Source: Deinococcus arboris (GTDB taxonomy: Bacteria; Deinococcota; Deinococci; Deinococcales; Deinococcaceae). From it: a DNA stretch of 64,000 nt. The notes under the pieces are model-generated. The model did no database searches. It saw nothing but the letters and a program-made list of their open reading frames with translations, and was not told the DNA's origin. Every line of letters starts with the position of its first letter. The stretch's first letter is position 1. The position numbers and the translations under genes were made by a program. Positions 53,041 to 63,306 of this stretch are shown in pieces. The stretch spans positions 12,185 to 76,184 of the forward strand of contig NZ_WQLB01000022.1 in the NCBI RefSeq assembly GCF_009755355.1, given 5' to 3'.

Positions 53041-53615
53041 CCCTCTCTGCCCGTGACGCCCTCCTCTCTGGCCTCTGTGGTGAGCCCTGGCCACACGGCC
53101 CGCTGCTGGGCGCCCTGAGCCTTTCCCCTGCTCTGGATGTGCTGGACGTTGGCGCCGGGGACGGCCGGCTGCTGCGCGAGTTAAAAGCGTGGGGGCACCG
53201 GGGCCACCTGGCGGGCCTGGACCCCGAGCCGGGCGCAGGTGTCCTGCGCGGCACCGCCGACGCCCTCCCCTTCCCCGAAGCCAGTTTTGACGCCGTGTTG
53301 TTCGTGCGTGTGCTGGCGCACCTGCCAGACCCAGCACGGGCACTGCGTGAAGCGCGGCGGGTGCTGCGGCCCAGCGGACGGGTCGTTGTGGCGGCGCACG
53401 GTCCCGACCACCTGCAGGAGACCTGGGCCGCGCTGGGACGATTTCAGGCCTCAGGTCACGACCAGGCCACACCGACGTTTGACCTGCGCCTGCCGGTCAC
53501 GGTCACAGCTAACGTCGCCCGCGCCCTGGCCCAGAGTTACGGGGAGGTGGCCGCCAGAACCGACCACCTCTTCCCCGTGCAAGACGCCCTGCACCTTCAG
53601 GTCTGGCTGACCTGA
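53037..53615 (+). CDS. class I SAM-dependent methyltransferase
   Basis: 192 aa. Motif I is LDVLDVGAGDGRLLRELKAWG, post-I LAGLDPEP, motif II FDAVLFVRVLAHLPDPARALREARRVLRPSGRVVVAAHG, typical of Methyltransf_11 proteins. Substrate unknown. Its ATG overlaps the stop of the disrupted nuclease-like gene, so the two once formed a coupled pair. It ends 1 bp before the convergent acs stop. Confidence 0.9.
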   Translation: MTLSARDALLSGLCGEPWPHGPLLGALSLSPALDVLDVGAGDGRLLRELKAWGHRGHLAGLDPEPGAGVLRGTADALPFPEASFDAVLFVRVLAHLPDPARALREARRVLRPSGRVVVAAHGPDHLQETWAALGRFQASGHDQATPTFDLRLPVTVTANVARALAQSYGEVAARTDHLFPVQDALHLQVWLT

Positions 53616-53616
53616 T

Positions 53617-55572
53617 CTACACCGACGGGGTGGCCGCCAGCCGCTCCAACACGCTGGGGTCTTCCAGGGTGCTCGTGTCGCCCTCAATGCTGCGGCCCGC
53701 CGCAATCTGCCGCAGAAAGCGGCGCATGATCTTGCCGCTTCTCGTCTTGGGCAGGGCGTCGGCAATGTAGATGGCGTCGGGTCGGGCCAGGGCACCGATT
53801 TCCTTGCTGACATGGGCGCGTAGCTCCTTCGGATCGACCGTGTACCCCCCCTGGGGCAGCACGAACGCCACCACGCACTCGCCTTTCACGTCGTCGGGGC
53901 GCCCCACCACCGCCGCCTCGGCCACGCTGGGGTGGGCCACCAGGGCCGACTCGATTTCCATGGTGCCCAGGCGGTGCCCGCTGACATTCAGCACGTCGTC
54001 CACCCGGCCCATCACGGTGTAGTAGCCGTCGGCGTCGCGGCGGGCGCCGTCTCCGGCGAAGTACACGCCCTCAATCTCACCCCAGTAGGCTTTGCGGTAG
54101 CGCTCGTCGTCACCGTAGACCGTTCGCAACATGCTGGGCCAGGGCCGCTTGAGCACCAGCAGGCCGCCGTCATCGGCGCCCAGTTCCTCGCCGCTTCGGG
54201 TCATGATGGCCGGCTCCACGCCAAACATGGGCAGGCCCGCGCTGCCGGGTTTGCTGGGGTGGGCGCCGGGCAGGGTGGTCAGCATGATGGACCCGGTTTC
54301 GGTCTGCCACCAGGTGTCCACCACGGGGCAGCGCTCGCTGCCAATCACGCGCCAGTACCACATCCAGGCTTCCGGGTTAATCGGCTCGCCCACCGACCCC
54401 AGGAGGCGCAAGCTGCTCAGGTCGGCGCGGGCCGGAAAGTCATCGCCCTGGCGCATGAACGACCGGATGGCCGTGGGAGCGGTGTACAGGATGGTGACGC
54501 GGTGCCTTGCCACCAGCTGCCAGAAGCGGCCCCAGTCGGGGTGGTTGGGGGCACCCTCGTACATCAGCACCGTGGCGCCGTTCAGCAGGGGGCCGTACAC
54601 ACTGTAGGAGTGCCCGGTAATCCAGCCCACGTCGGCGGTGCACCAGTACACGTCGTCGTCCTGCAGGTCAAAGACGGTCTGGGTGGTCAGGTAGGTGCCC
54701 ACCATGTACCCGCCCGTCGTGTGCTGCACGCCCTTGGGCTTACCGGTACTGCCACTGGTGTAGAGCACAAAGAGCGGGTGCTCGCTGTCCAGCGGCGCCG
54801 CCTCATGCTCAGCTCCAGCGGCCGCCAGGGCGTCGTGCCACCACACGTCGCGGCCCGCCTGCATGGGGGCCTCGCAGTCGGCGCGGCACACCACCAGCAT
54901 CTTCTCCAGGCTGGGGGCCAGCGCGGCCGCCTCATCGGCGTTGGCTTTCAAGCTCACCAGCGCGCCCCGGCGCTGCCCGGCGTCGGCGGTAATCAGCAAT
55001 TTGCTCTGGGCGTCGTTCAGGCGGTCGGCCAGCGCACTGACCGAGAAGCCCCCGAACACCACCGAATGCACCGCCCCAATGCGGGCGCAGGCCAGCATGG
55101 CAATGGCGGCTTCGGGCACCAGGGGCAGGTAGAGGGTCACGCGGTCGCCCTTCTCGACGCCCAGGGCCGTCAGGGCGTTGGCGGCCCGCTTCACCTCGGC
55201 CAGCAGCTCGGCATAGGTGAAGCGCCGGACCTCGCCGTCCTCGCCCTCCCAGATGATGGCGGTCTTGGCGCCCAGCCCGCGCGCCACGTTGCGGTCCAGG
55301 GCGTTGTAGGCAATGTTCGTCTGCCCCCCCACGAACCACTGCGCGTGCGGCGGCTGCCAGTCCAGCACCTCCTGCCAGGGCGCAAACCAGTGCAGCTGCC
55401 CGGCGACCTCGCTCCAGAAGGTGTCCGGGTCGTCCAGGCTCTGGCGGTAACGGCGGTCGTAGTCTTCCCGGCCCATGCGGGCGCGGGCCTGAAAATCGGC
55501 GCTGGGGGCCACGACGCGGTCTTCGTGCAGCATGGCGTCAATGTGGTCACTGGCAGGGCGGGTCTGGGTCAT
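53617..55572 (-). CDS. acs: acetate--CoA ligase (acetyl-CoA synthetase)
   Basis: 651 aa, the usual Acs length. It makes acetyl-CoA from acetate, ATP and CoA. Motifs: [20 protein letters not shown] (A3), the acetate pocket with WVTGHSY-like [58 protein letters not shown], and the acetylation-regulated Lys in [15 protein letters not shown]. The start [15 protein letters not shown] is chosen over 55641 because the conserved N-terminus begins just after it. It is divergent from moaA. Confidence 0.96.
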   Translation of the reverse strand: MTQTRPASDHIDAMLHEDRVVAPSADFQARARMGREDYDRRYRQSLDDPDTFWSEVAGQLHWFAPWQEVLDWQPPHAQWFVGGQTNIAYNALDRNVARGLGAKTAIIWEGEDGEVRRFTYAELLAEVKRAANALTALGVEKGDRVTLYLPLVPEAAIAMLACARIGAVHSVVFGGFSVSALADRLNDAQSKLLITADAGQRRGALVSLKANADEAAALAPSLEKMLVVCRADCEAPMQAGRDVWWHDALAAAGAEHEAAPLDSEHPLFVLYTSGSTGKPKGVQHTTGGYMVGTYLTTQTVFDLQDDDVYWCTADVGWITGHSYSVYGPLLNGATVLMYEGAPNHPDWGRFWQLVARHRVTILYTAPTAIRSFMRQGDDFPARADLSSLRLLGSVGEPINPEAWMWYWRVIGSERCPVVDTWWQTETGSIMLTTLPGAHPSKPGSAGLPMFGVEPAIMTRSGEELGADDGGLLVLKRPWPSMLRTVYGDDERYRKAYWGEIEGVYFAGDGARRDADGYYTVMGRVDDVLNVSGHRLGTMEIESALVAHPSVAEAAVVGRPDDVKGECVVAFVLPQGGYTVDPKELRAHVSKEIGALARPDAIYIADALPKTRSGKIMRRFLRQIAAGRSIEGDTSTLEDPSVLERLAATPSV

Positions 55573-55793
55573 GAGGGCCTCCGGGACGAGGGCGAGATTG
55601 TGGCGAGGTGCGTGCCCCACTGTAGCCGCCGGGCCTGCCACCCTGGCCAGGCCGTCTGCTCAGCGGTCCAGACCAGTACCGGGGCGGTACTGAACCGGGT
55701 GCAACAAACAGGTGAAAGGAGGCCGCAAGTACCTCAGCAAAAAGCAAACTGGCCCGCCAACCGCTTTGCCCGGCGCGCGTATGCTGCTCTTTG

Positions 55794-56792
55794 ATGCTGC
55801 GTGACGTGTTGGGCCGCCCCCTGCGAGACCTGCGTGTGAGCGTGACCGACCGCTGCAACCTGCGCTGCACCTACTGCATGCCCGCTTCAGTGTTTGGCCC
55901 CGACTACGCTTTTCTGCCCCGCCAGGAGCTGCTGAGTTTCGAGGAACTTGAGCGACTGACGCGGGCCTTTGTGGCGCTGGGCGTCGAGAAAGTGCGGATT
56001 ACCGGCGGCGAACCCACCCTGCGGCGTGACCTGCCGGTCCTGATTGGTCGCCTGGCCGCCATAGACGGGGTGCAGGACCTCGCCATGACAACCAATGGCC
56101 TGCTGCTGCCCCGGCTGGCACGCGAGCTAAAAGCGGCAGGGCTCCGGCGCGTGACCGTTAGTTTGGACAGCCTGGACCCGGAAGTGTTTGGGCGCATGAA
56201 CGGCCTGGGCACCCACCCCCAGCGCGTGCTGGACGGCATTGAGGCGGCGCTTCAGGCAGGGCTGGGCGTCAAAATCAACACGGTGGTCCAGCGCGGCGTG
56301 AATGACGAGGGCCTGCGGGAGCTGTGGGCGGCGCTGCGCGACCTCGCCCCGGTGCGCTTTATCGAGTTCATGGATGTGGGCAACCACAACGGCTGGAACC
56401 TGGGCGGTGTGGTCCCCTCGCGCGAGGTACTGGCCCGCCTGAACGGCGGCGGCGAGCCCTTTAGGCCTGTGGGCGCCGCCTACCGGGGCGAGGTGGCCGC
56501 GCGCCACGCCGATGCCCAGGGCCGCGAAGTCGGCCTGATCAGCTCGGTCACGGCGCCCTTTTGCGGCGACTGCACGCGGGCGCGGCTTTCGGCGGTGGGG
56601 GTGTTGTACACCTGCCTGTTCGCAGGCGCTGGCACCGACCTGCGGGCGCCGCTGCGTGCTGGCGCCAGCGACGAGCAGCTGCGCGCCCTGGTGGCCCAGA
56701 CCTGGCAGGCCCGCCGCGACCGCTACAGCGAGGAGCGCGGCGAGGCCTCGCCCCAGGCCTCTAAGGTTGAAATGTCCCACATAGGCGGCTAA
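55794..56792 (+). CDS. moaA: GTP 3',8-cyclase MoaA
   Basis: 332 aa radical-SAM enzyme for the first step of molybdenum cofactor synthesis. The SAM cluster is in SVTDRCNLRCTYCMP (C-x3-C-x2-C), the GEPTLRRDLPVLI loop follows, and the second cluster is in FCGDCTRARLSAVGVLYTCLF. The usual C-terminal GG is present: the protein ends in HIGG. TATGCT lies 8 nt before the ATG, favouring it over the TTG at 55791. No other moa genes are adjacent. Confidence 0.96.
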   Translation: MLRDVLGRPLRDLRVSVTDRCNLRCTYCMPASVFGPDYAFLPRQELLSFEELERLTRAFVALGVEKVRITGGEPTLRRDLPVLIGRLAAIDGVQDLAMTTNGLLLPRLARELKAAGLRRVTVSLDSLDPEVFGRMNGLGTHPQRVLDGIEAALQAGLGVKINTVVQRGVNDEGLRELWAALRDLAPVRFIEFMDVGNHNGWNLGGVVPSREVLARLNGGGEPFRPVGAAYRGEVAARHADAQGREVGLISSVTAPFCGDCTRARLSAVGVLYTCLFAGAGTDLRAPLRAGASDEQLRALVAQTWQARRDRYSEERGEASPQASKVEMSHIGG

Positions 56793-56899
56793 AACAGGCG
56801 CCCTCCACTGTTCCGCTCACGGTCACAGCAGCGCTTGGGTTGTGTACTCAGGACACTAAACATAAGATGAAGCTGGTTCCGCCCGCCAGCGGACGACCC

Positions 56900-57602
<703 letters not shown>

Positions 57603-57647
57603 AGGAAGGCGTCAGACCGCGATATTGGCGAGAGCACCCCTTGAGAG

Positions 57648-57681
57648 CATCAGGCCGCCTGTTGACCGCAGCGGCCTGATG
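57648..57681 (+). terminator. terminator of the GntR gene
   Basis: CATCAGGCCGC / GCGGCCTGATG, 11-bp perfect stem with a 12-nt loop, followed by TCTTGT. Confidence 0.75.
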
Positions 57682-57867
57682 TCTTGTAGGGTGCGCGAGT
57701 GCCATATATAGGCCAAAGCCCACCAGTAACCCCCGGCGTGACGGTGAACAGCGAGGACGCAGCAGAGGCCAGCAGGTAGGATCCGTCTTCCGCTTCATCC
57801 CAGCACAGCCGGGAGAGCGCCCTCTATCAGTCCATCTCTTGTCCTGCCCGCTCTCCTGCAGAGTTTG

Positions 57868-57934
57868 TTATATCTGCGGCGCAACTCTGCGAGTTCGCTC
57901 GGATTTTACCCAGCAGCATGCTCGATTCAATCGG
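57868..57934 (-). repeat. dispersed element copy C (left arm only)
   Basis: Reading the minus strand, CCGATTGAATCGAGCATGCT... and AAATCCGAGCGAACTCGCAGAGTTGCGCCGCAGA match the left arm of copies A and B, then similarity ends. The invertible inner block is missing. The rest of the gap 57682-57956 shows no gene. Confidence 0.6.
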
Positions 57935-57956
57935 CATCCAGAGATCAGGCTCAAAT

Positions 57957-57983
57957 AAAAACCGCCCCCGGTAAAGGGAGCGG
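57957..57983 (-). terminator. terminator of rpmI-rplT
   Basis: Minus-strand CCGCTCCC / GGGGGCGG (one mismatch) with a short loop followed by TTTTTATTT, 17 nt after the rplT stop. Confidence 0.85.
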
Positions 57984-58000
57984 CCCAGCGAGAAAGCGTT

Positions 58001-58354
<354 letters not shown>

Positions 58355-58359
58355 CTAGC

Positions 58360-58560
<201 letters not shown>

Positions 58561-58672
58561 GTGACATGCCTCCTTTGCAGTCCGGTCGCGCCCACCTGGG
58601 CAGGGCTTCCGTCTGGGGTTCGGGCCGCTTTGCACGCAAAGCCGTTGGTTGCCCTGCCCCACTTGACCAAGA
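58561..58672 (-). ncRNA. structured 5' leader of rpmI-rplT, candidate L20 autoregulatory element
   Basis: On the minus strand GGGCAGGGC (58659-58651) can pair with GCCCTGCCC (58606-58598), 9 bp. The enclosed region contains a hairpin GCTTTGC-GT-GCAAAGC (58642-58627). The outer helix ends 22 nt before the AAGGAGG. This is the architecture expected of a ribosomal-protein-binding leader, but I do not recognise a named Rfam family. Confidence 0.5.
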
Positions 58673-58676
58673 GAGG

Positions 58677-58706
58677 ATTGTATCCGCTGGCCAGGCCACC
58701 GGTCAA
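58677..58706 (-). promoter_or_regulatory. promoter of rpmI-rplT
   Basis: Minus strand TTGACC (58706-58701), 18-bp spacer, TACAAT (58682-58677). The -35 overlaps the last codons of the upstream GNAT gene. The expected start of transcription is near 58670, giving a leader of about 110 nt. Confidence 0.8.
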
Positions 58707-59512
58707 GGCTGAACAAAGACCAGATGCCGCTGGCTGAGGACCGCGCCGTGGCCTTCGAAAATGCGGATCATGGCGTGGTTGTCGGCTCCGGTGGCGCCCA
58801 CATGGTCAGAGAACGTGTGCGAGGCCAGCGCCAGCAGGTGCGCGTGCAGGCGCCGGCCCAGACCCTGACCCCGCCCCGCCGGATGCACCCCCATCAGATC
58901 AATGCTCGCTGTACCGGGGCGACCGCTGGAACCCGTCGCGCCCAGAGCGGCCAGATAGCCGGTCTCATCGGGTAATCCCACCAGCACCCACCCCTCCTTC
59001 AGGCTCAGGTCGGCGCGGTCCAGAGCCGCCAGCAGCCGCTGCACGTCAGGCCGGGTCAGGGCCTCCGGGCCGAGGCGCTGGGCCTGGGGGTCAGCCGGCC
59101 AGGTGCGCGCCCGCAGGTCGGTGGTGTAAAAGACCGCCTCCTCCTGAAACTGCCAGCCCGCCGCCTGTGCCGCTTCCCAGCCCAGCGGGGCGAGGGTGTC
59201 GTCAAGAATGAGCTGCCGCCCAGGCGTGGCCTGACGGCGGAGATGAGCGAGAAACGCCTGTGCCGCCGCCTGAGGCACTTCGGCCCGTAGCCGGGGCAGC
59301 AGCGGGATGTGAGCGGGCGTCGGCAGCAAGCACACGCCCTCCAGCCCGCGCGCCGAGCGGAGCAGCTGAAACTGCTCGGGGTGCGTGCGGCCCGCCGCCA
59401 CGTTTTCCCGGAGGAGGCTCAGGCGCAGCTCCGCTTCAGTGGGGTCGGGCAGCAGCGCCACAACTTCGTGAAGGGCTTCGGGACGGGCAGGTTCAATGGT
59501 CCAGTCGGTCAA
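58703..59512 (-). CDS. GNAT family N-acetyltransferase, two-domain
   Basis: 269 aa from a TTG at 59512 preceded by AAGGAG. The C-terminal half holds the acetyl-CoA loop ([27 protein letters not shown]) and [27 protein letters not shown]. The N-terminal half (about 1-130) is another, degenerate GNAT-like lobe. Substrate unknown. The reading can extend to 59605 but the added residues look non-native. Confidence 0.82.
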   Translation of the reverse strand: MTDWTIEPARPEALHEVVALLPDPTEAELRLSLLRENVAAGRTHPEQFQLLRSARGLEGVCLLPTPAHIPLLPRLRAEVPQAAAQAFLAHLRRQATPGRQLILDDTLAPLGWEAAQAAGWQFQEEAVFYTTDLRARTWPADPQAQRLGPEALTRPDVQRLLAALDRADLSLKEGWVLVGLPDETGYLAALGATGSSGRPGTASIDLMGVHPAGRGQGLGRRLHAHLLALASHTFSDHVGATGADNHAMIRIFEGHGAVLSQRHLVFVQP

Positions 59513-59643
59513 AAGGCTCCTTGTGGGTGGGACGGCCTCCCGAGGGGACAGTTCAGGACAGCGCCATGCCCCTACATTGCCGCGTACGGCGGCCCGAACA
59601 GACAAGGGAGTCTTGCCCTCTCCTCTCCTCTAGAATGCCCGCC

Positions 59644-59961
59644 ATGCGAAGTGCGTACCTGACCGCCGCCCGCGCCCTGCAACTGGGCCGGGAAGGTGCG
59701 CTGGAAGGAGACCAGGCGCGCGCCCTGCGGCTGTACGGCGAGGCGCTGGACCTGCTGACCCTGCTGCCCCCCGAACGCACGCGCGACGTGCTGCTGGCCC
59801 ACACCCACCTGGCGTTCTATCAGACGCTGGAACTGCTGGGGGGCAAAGATGGGGGGCAGCGCCACCTGCAACTGGGCGTCAGCTACGCCCGCAGCACCCG
59901 CGACCCCCTGGCCCGCGCCATCGCCGAGGAATGCCTGAGCGGCCTGGACGTGGTGATGTAA
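59644..59961 (+). CDS. small TPR-like helical protein
   Basis: 105 aa, all helical: SAYLTAARALQLGREGALEGDQARALRLYGEALDLL is one TPR-like pair and RDVLLAHTHLAFYQTLELLGG... a second, followed by PLARAIAEECLSGLDVVM. Probably a protein-interaction module; function unknown. TAGAAT lies 7 nt before the ATG, which supports this start over earlier in-frame ones. Confidence 0.75.
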   Translation: MRSAYLTAARALQLGREGALEGDQARALRLYGEALDLLTLLPPERTRDVLLAHTHLAFYQTLELLGGKDGGQRHLQLGVSYARSTRDPLARAIAEECLSGLDVVM

Positions 59962-60154
59962 GTACAACGAAGTTAATTCTTAGATTAGCTGAGCAAAGCG
60001 AGGACCGAAAAAAGGACGCCGTACCAGGAGCGGAGTCTGTTCGGCGCTTTCCCAGACAGTCGAAATGTTATGTACGACGTCTTTAGGTCGCCAGAAGCGA
60101 GGCGCGGAAGACCAGGAGAACCCCGTCTTCCGCGCCTCACCTGCTCCGCCGATT
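59962..60154. other. intergenic stretch
   Basis: About 190 bp, partly AT-rich at 59962-60070 (GTTAATTCTTAGATTAG, then a run of six A). No gene or clear stem was found beyond short GC palindromes. The composition differs from its neighbours and may mark another small repeat. Confidence 0.35.
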
Positions 60155-60649
60155 TTACTGGCCCGGCAGGCTCAGCTGGGCAATGGTTTTGCCCGTCTTC
60201 TTGTCGTGGCTGCACTGCAGGGGCAGCTGACCCAGGGCGTTCACGCGCTCGCCGCTGTGGACAGCGATGGTAACGGGGCCGGTCATGGTCCAGCCGCCGC
60301 CTTCAGCCGGCTGGGCGGCGCGCACCACCTGGGCGGGCTCCGCCTCCAGTTCGGCGTGAATCTCATCGCCAGGTTTCAGGGGGCTGCCCTGCTCCACCAG
60401 CGTCTTCAGGGGCAGGCTCTGGCCACCCGCGCTGACCGTCAGTTCGTCATTGTCTTCAAGCGCCTCTTTGCAGACCTCGATAAACTTGTACTTGCTGATG
60501 CCGTTGGCCTCGCGGTCGCTGTAGATCGGGTTGCTGCGGGTCGTCACAGCCATCACGAAGCTCAGCAGCGCCACAGTCAAGACCACGGCCACCCACAGCA
60601 GCGTGCGGCCCAGACCGCCGTGGCGATTGGAGGAGGTGTGTTCACTCAT
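60155..60649 (-). CDS. hypothetical membrane-anchored protein
   Basis: 164 aa. A single N-terminal helix (TLLWVAVVLTVALLSFVMAV) after a short polar start, then a soluble part with strands (DELTVSAGGQSLPLKTLVEQ, GWTMTGPVTIAVHSGERVNALGQLPLQCSH). Likely faces the periplasm or outer face. Family not recognised. ATG at 60649 is chosen because the alternative at 60664 lies inside the TATGCT hexamer. Confidence 0.75.
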   Translation of the reverse strand: MSEHTSSNRHGGLGRTLLWVAVVLTVALLSFVMAVTTRSNPIYSDREANGISKYKFIEVCKEALEDNDELTVSAGGQSLPLKTLVEQGSPLKPGDEIHAELEAEPAQVVRAAQPAEGGGWTMTGPVTIAVHSGERVNALGQLPLQCSHDKKTGKTIAQLSLPGQ

Positions 60650-60701
60650 GTCATCCCCCAGCATAGCGCCCGCCCGGCCGCTGCGGGCCGCTCCGTCCGG
60701 T

Positions 60702-61193
60702 TCAGGTCAGGGCGAGGTCAGTGGCATGCAACCCAGCCGTCCCCACACGGGCCAGGGCCGCTGCCACCGTTTCGCCGGTGACCGGGTGGCGCAGCTCTGG
60801 GTCCAGGTCGGCCAGCGGGGCCAGCACAAAGGCGCGGTCCCAGGCCAGCGGATGCGGCAGCCGCAGGGCTGGGGCTTCGCTGATCTGCTCGCCGTACAGA
60901 ATCAGGTCCAGGTCCAGCACCCGCGCCTCCCAGCGCTCGCGGCGCTGCCGCCCGGCCTGGGCCTCAAGGTCATGCAGCGCCCCCAGCAGGGCCGGGGCCG
61001 CCCAGGCCGTGCGCAGCAGCAGCGCCGCATTCAGGTATATCGGCTGGCCGGGTGTGCCGCCCACCGGCGCGCTGTAGTAGAGCCGCGACACTGCGGCCAC
61101 CTCGCCCAGCGCACGCAGCTGCAAGACCGCCCAGCGCAGCGTGGGCAGCGGCTCGCCCAGATTGGCCCCCAGGGCCAGGTAAGCGTCGGTCAC
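60702..61193 (-). CDS. folK: HPPK, 2-amino-4-hydroxy-6-hydroxymethyldihydropteridine diphosphokinase
   Basis: 163 aa. It activates hydroxymethyldihydropterin with ATP for the FolP step. AYLALGANLGEPLPTLRWAVLQL, SRLYYSAPVGGTPGQPIYLNAAL, and ARVLDLDLILYGEQ...LPHPLAWDRAFVLAPLADLDP are the full HPPK signature with its two metal-binding Asp. Its ATG overlaps the folB stop by four bases. Confidence 0.96.
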   Translation of the reverse strand: MTDAYLALGANLGEPLPTLRWAVLQLRALGEVAAVSRLYYSAPVGGTPGQPIYLNAALLLRTAWAAPALLGALHDLEAQAGRQRRERWEARVLDLDLILYGEQISEAPALRLPHPLAWDRAFVLAPLADLDPELRHPVTGETVAAALARVGTAGLHATDLALT

Positions 61194-61576
61194 ACCTCGG
61201 CGCGCGTCAGGGTCAGTTCGGCGTACACGTCGCGGAAAACGCCGGGCAGGGGCGCAAACGGCTTGTGCACGCGCACGGTAATCGCCAGCAGCTTCGGCTG
61301 AGCCGACAGCACCCGGCGCGCAATCCGGTGGGCCAGCACCTCAATCAGTTGCCGGCGCGTCTCTGTGACCTCGGCAGCGATGGCCGCGTAGACCTCGGCG
61401 TAATTCACGGCCTCCCCCAGCTCATCCGACAGGTCCACAAACGGGTAATGCAGCTCGGCGTCCACCACGAAGCGCGCCCCCAGCGTGGCCTCGGGGGTAT
61501 ATACGCCGTGGTGGGCGTGAAACTCCAGCCCCTGCAACACCACGCGGCTGGTCGGGGTGGGGGCAGAAGCGGTCAT
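61190..61576 (-). CDS. folB: dihydroneopterin aldolase
   Basis: 128 aa. It converts dihydroneopterin to hydroxymethyldihydropterin. RVVLQGLEFHAHHGVYTPEATLGARFVVDAELHY carries the family Tyr and Glu/His residues, with LGEAVNYAEVYAAIAAEVTETRRQLIEVLAHRIA and VRVHKPFAPLPGVF after. It lies 27 bp after folP and overlaps folK. Confidence 0.95.
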   Translation of the reverse strand: MTASAPTPTSRVVLQGLEFHAHHGVYTPEATLGARFVVDAELHYPFVDLSDELGEAVNYAEVYAAIAAEVTETRRQLIEVLAHRIARRVLSAQPKLLAITVRVHKPFAPLPGVFRDVYAELTLTRAEV

Positions 61577-61603
61577 CAGGGCCGAGTGTAGCCTACGGCC
61601 GCT

Positions 61604-62470
61604 TCAGGGGTGATCCAGCGCCGCTTGTACCCTTAGGGCCTGGACATGCGCGGCGCCCGCGTGGGCACGCACCACGGCCGCCCCCGCCCGCGCGGCGTGG
61701 AGGTGCAGGGCCAGGGTCCCTGGGTCCCGGTCCTCGGCTGCTGGGACCTGCGCCAGCCAGTCAATCAGGCGTTTGCGGCTGGCCCCCACCAGCACCGGGT
61801 GCGGCCCGGCACACATCGCGGGCAGGGCGCGCAGCAGGGTCAGGTTGTGGTCCAGCGTCTTGCCAAAGCCCAGGCCGGGGTCCAGCAGCACGTCCGGCAC
61901 CCCCGCGCCCAGCGCCAACCGTGCCTGTTCCTGCAAGAACGCGCTGACCTCGGCCACCACATCGCTGTACTGGGGATCACGCTGCATGGTGCGCGGCTCG
62001 CCCTGCATGTGCATGATGCAGGCCGGCGCCCCGTAAGCCGCACACACCGCGCGCATGGCAGGGTCGCGCAGGCCGCCCACGTCGTTGACCAGATGGGCGC
62101 CCGCAGCCAGCGCGGCCTCGGCCACCTCCGGTTTCAGGGTGTCCACGCTGAGCAGCACGCCCACGTCGCGCAGCGCGGCCACCACCGGCCGTACCCGGTC
62201 AATTTCCTGCTCAGCCGGCACTGGCTCGGCGCCGGGGCGAGTGCTTTCGCCGCCGATGTCCACCATCAGCACCCCAGCAGCGTGCATGGCCTGCGCCGCC
62301 GCTACAGCCGCCCCCAGCGAGGCGTGCCGCCCTCCGTCGCTGAAACTGTCCGGCGTGACATTCAGAATGCCCATCACCGCTGTGCCCTTCCAGCCGACCT
62401 GCCAGCCCTCCGCCCCTCGCATGCCACCAGGCACTGATCGGCCAAAGCGCAGGGTGTGCAGGGCCGTCAA
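61604..62470 (-). CDS. folP: dihydropteroate synthase
   Basis: 288 aa TIM barrel that joins p-aminobenzoate to the pterin. MGILNVTPDSFSDGGRHASLG and VLMVDIGGESTRPGAEPVPAEQEIDRV are the two sulfonamide-region loops; VNDVGGLRDPAM, DPGLGFGKTLDHNL and LVGASRKRLI follow. Its ATG overlaps the irrE stop (ATGA), so folate synthesis is translated directly behind irrE. Confidence 0.96.
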   Translation of the reverse strand: MTALHTLRFGRSVPGGMRGAEGWQVGWKGTAVMGILNVTPDSFSDGGRHASLGAAVAAAQAMHAAGVLMVDIGGESTRPGAEPVPAEQEIDRVRPVVAALRDVGVLLSVDTLKPEVAEAALAAGAHLVNDVGGLRDPAMRAVCAAYGAPACIMHMQGEPRTMQRDPQYSDVVAEVSAFLQEQARLALGAGVPDVLLDPGLGFGKTLDHNLTLLRALPAMCAGPHPVLVGASRKRLIDWLAQVPAAEDRDPGTLALHLHAARAGAAVVRAHAGAAHVQALRVQAALDHP

Positions 62471-63306
62471 ACTGGGGCGGCCTCAGCGCGCACGGGCAGC
62501 AGGAAACTGGCCATGACCCGGTGCCGGTCAGGAAAGGCGTCCACCTGCGCCGGCATGCGCCGTCCTGACCGAAACGGCACATAACTGTCCTGCGTAATGG
62601 GCAGGCGCGTGTCCAGCGCAGCGGCGACCGGATGGTCGTCGGGAATAGGGGTGCCGGGGCGCAGGCTGTACTTGACGCCCGGCGCCGCGCTGCTGACCCG
62701 CACCGTCAGGGCCTTGGCTGGCCGCTCACCTTCGTCGTCTCCCTCGTCCATGGGCAGCCGGGCCACCGCACAAACGGCGTACAGAACCGGCTCGGTGGTG
62801 TGTTCTGCCAGGGTATACAGGGCGGTACTGGCGCTGATATCGGCACGGCGCGACAGCTCGCCCAGAGCGCGCCCGGTGGGACCAAACCGCGACAGCATCT
62901 CGTCAATGAGGGTGCGGGGAATCAGCAGTGCGGCGGCCCCCACGTTACACAGGGTTTCGATGACCTGTTCCAGCCGGTCTCCCTCGTAGGCGTCATGCAG
63001 GTCACTCAGCAGGTCGTCGTCTCCCAGCAGGAGGGCGTGGCTGATTTCGTGGGCCAGGGTAAACCGCTGCCGCTCTGGACGCACCCGGCTGTTCACCAGA
63101 ATGACGCGGTGTTCGGGGTCATAGGCGCCGTCCCGGTCGCCCATCGGCATGAAGGTCAACTGCACACCGTCCAGACCGTGCATCAGGCTGTGGGTATCCA
63201 GACCGGGCAGCCGGGCAGCGTAGTCGGCCGCCAGCATCTTCATGCGCGCTCTGGCCGCCGCCATGATGTCGGGCGCGTGCAAAGCAGAGGGGGACGCGTC
63301 AGTCAC
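62467..63306 (-). CDS. irrE: IrrE/PprI metalloprotease, switch of the radiation/desiccation response
   Basis: 279 aa. IrrE cleaves the repressor DdrO after DNA damage and so induces the Deinococcus radiation-response regulon. The zinc site is His86-Glu-x-x-His90 in FTLAHEISHALLLGDDDLLSDLHDAYEGDRLEQVIETL, with Glu117 as third ligand. The helix-turn-helix-like and GAF-like parts follow, with the conserved SYVPFRSGRRM near the end. Both termini are shorter than in D. radiodurans PprI, and HEIGH is HEISH. Start GTG, TAAGCT 7 nt upstream. It heads irrE-folP-folB-folK, as remembered for other Deinococcus genomes. Confidence 0.96.
   Translation of the reverse strand: MTDASPSALHAPDIMAAARARMKMLAADYAARLPGLDTHSLMHGLDGVQLTFMPMGDRDGAYDPEHRVILVNSRVRPERQRFTLAHEISHALLLGDDDLLSDLHDAYEGDRLEQVIETLCNVGAAALLIPRTLIDEMLSRFGPTGRALGELSRRADISASTALYTLAEHTTEPVLYAVCAVARLPMDEGDDEGERPAKALTVRVSSAAPGVKYSLRPGTPIPDDHPVAAALDTRLPITQDSYVPFRSGRRMPAQVDAFPDRHRVMASFLLPVRAEAAPV

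Noticed and set aside
53932..55794. 620-codon open frame antisense to acs
   Set aside because: Shadow of acs; rich in His/Gln/Gly/Ala runs with no domain.
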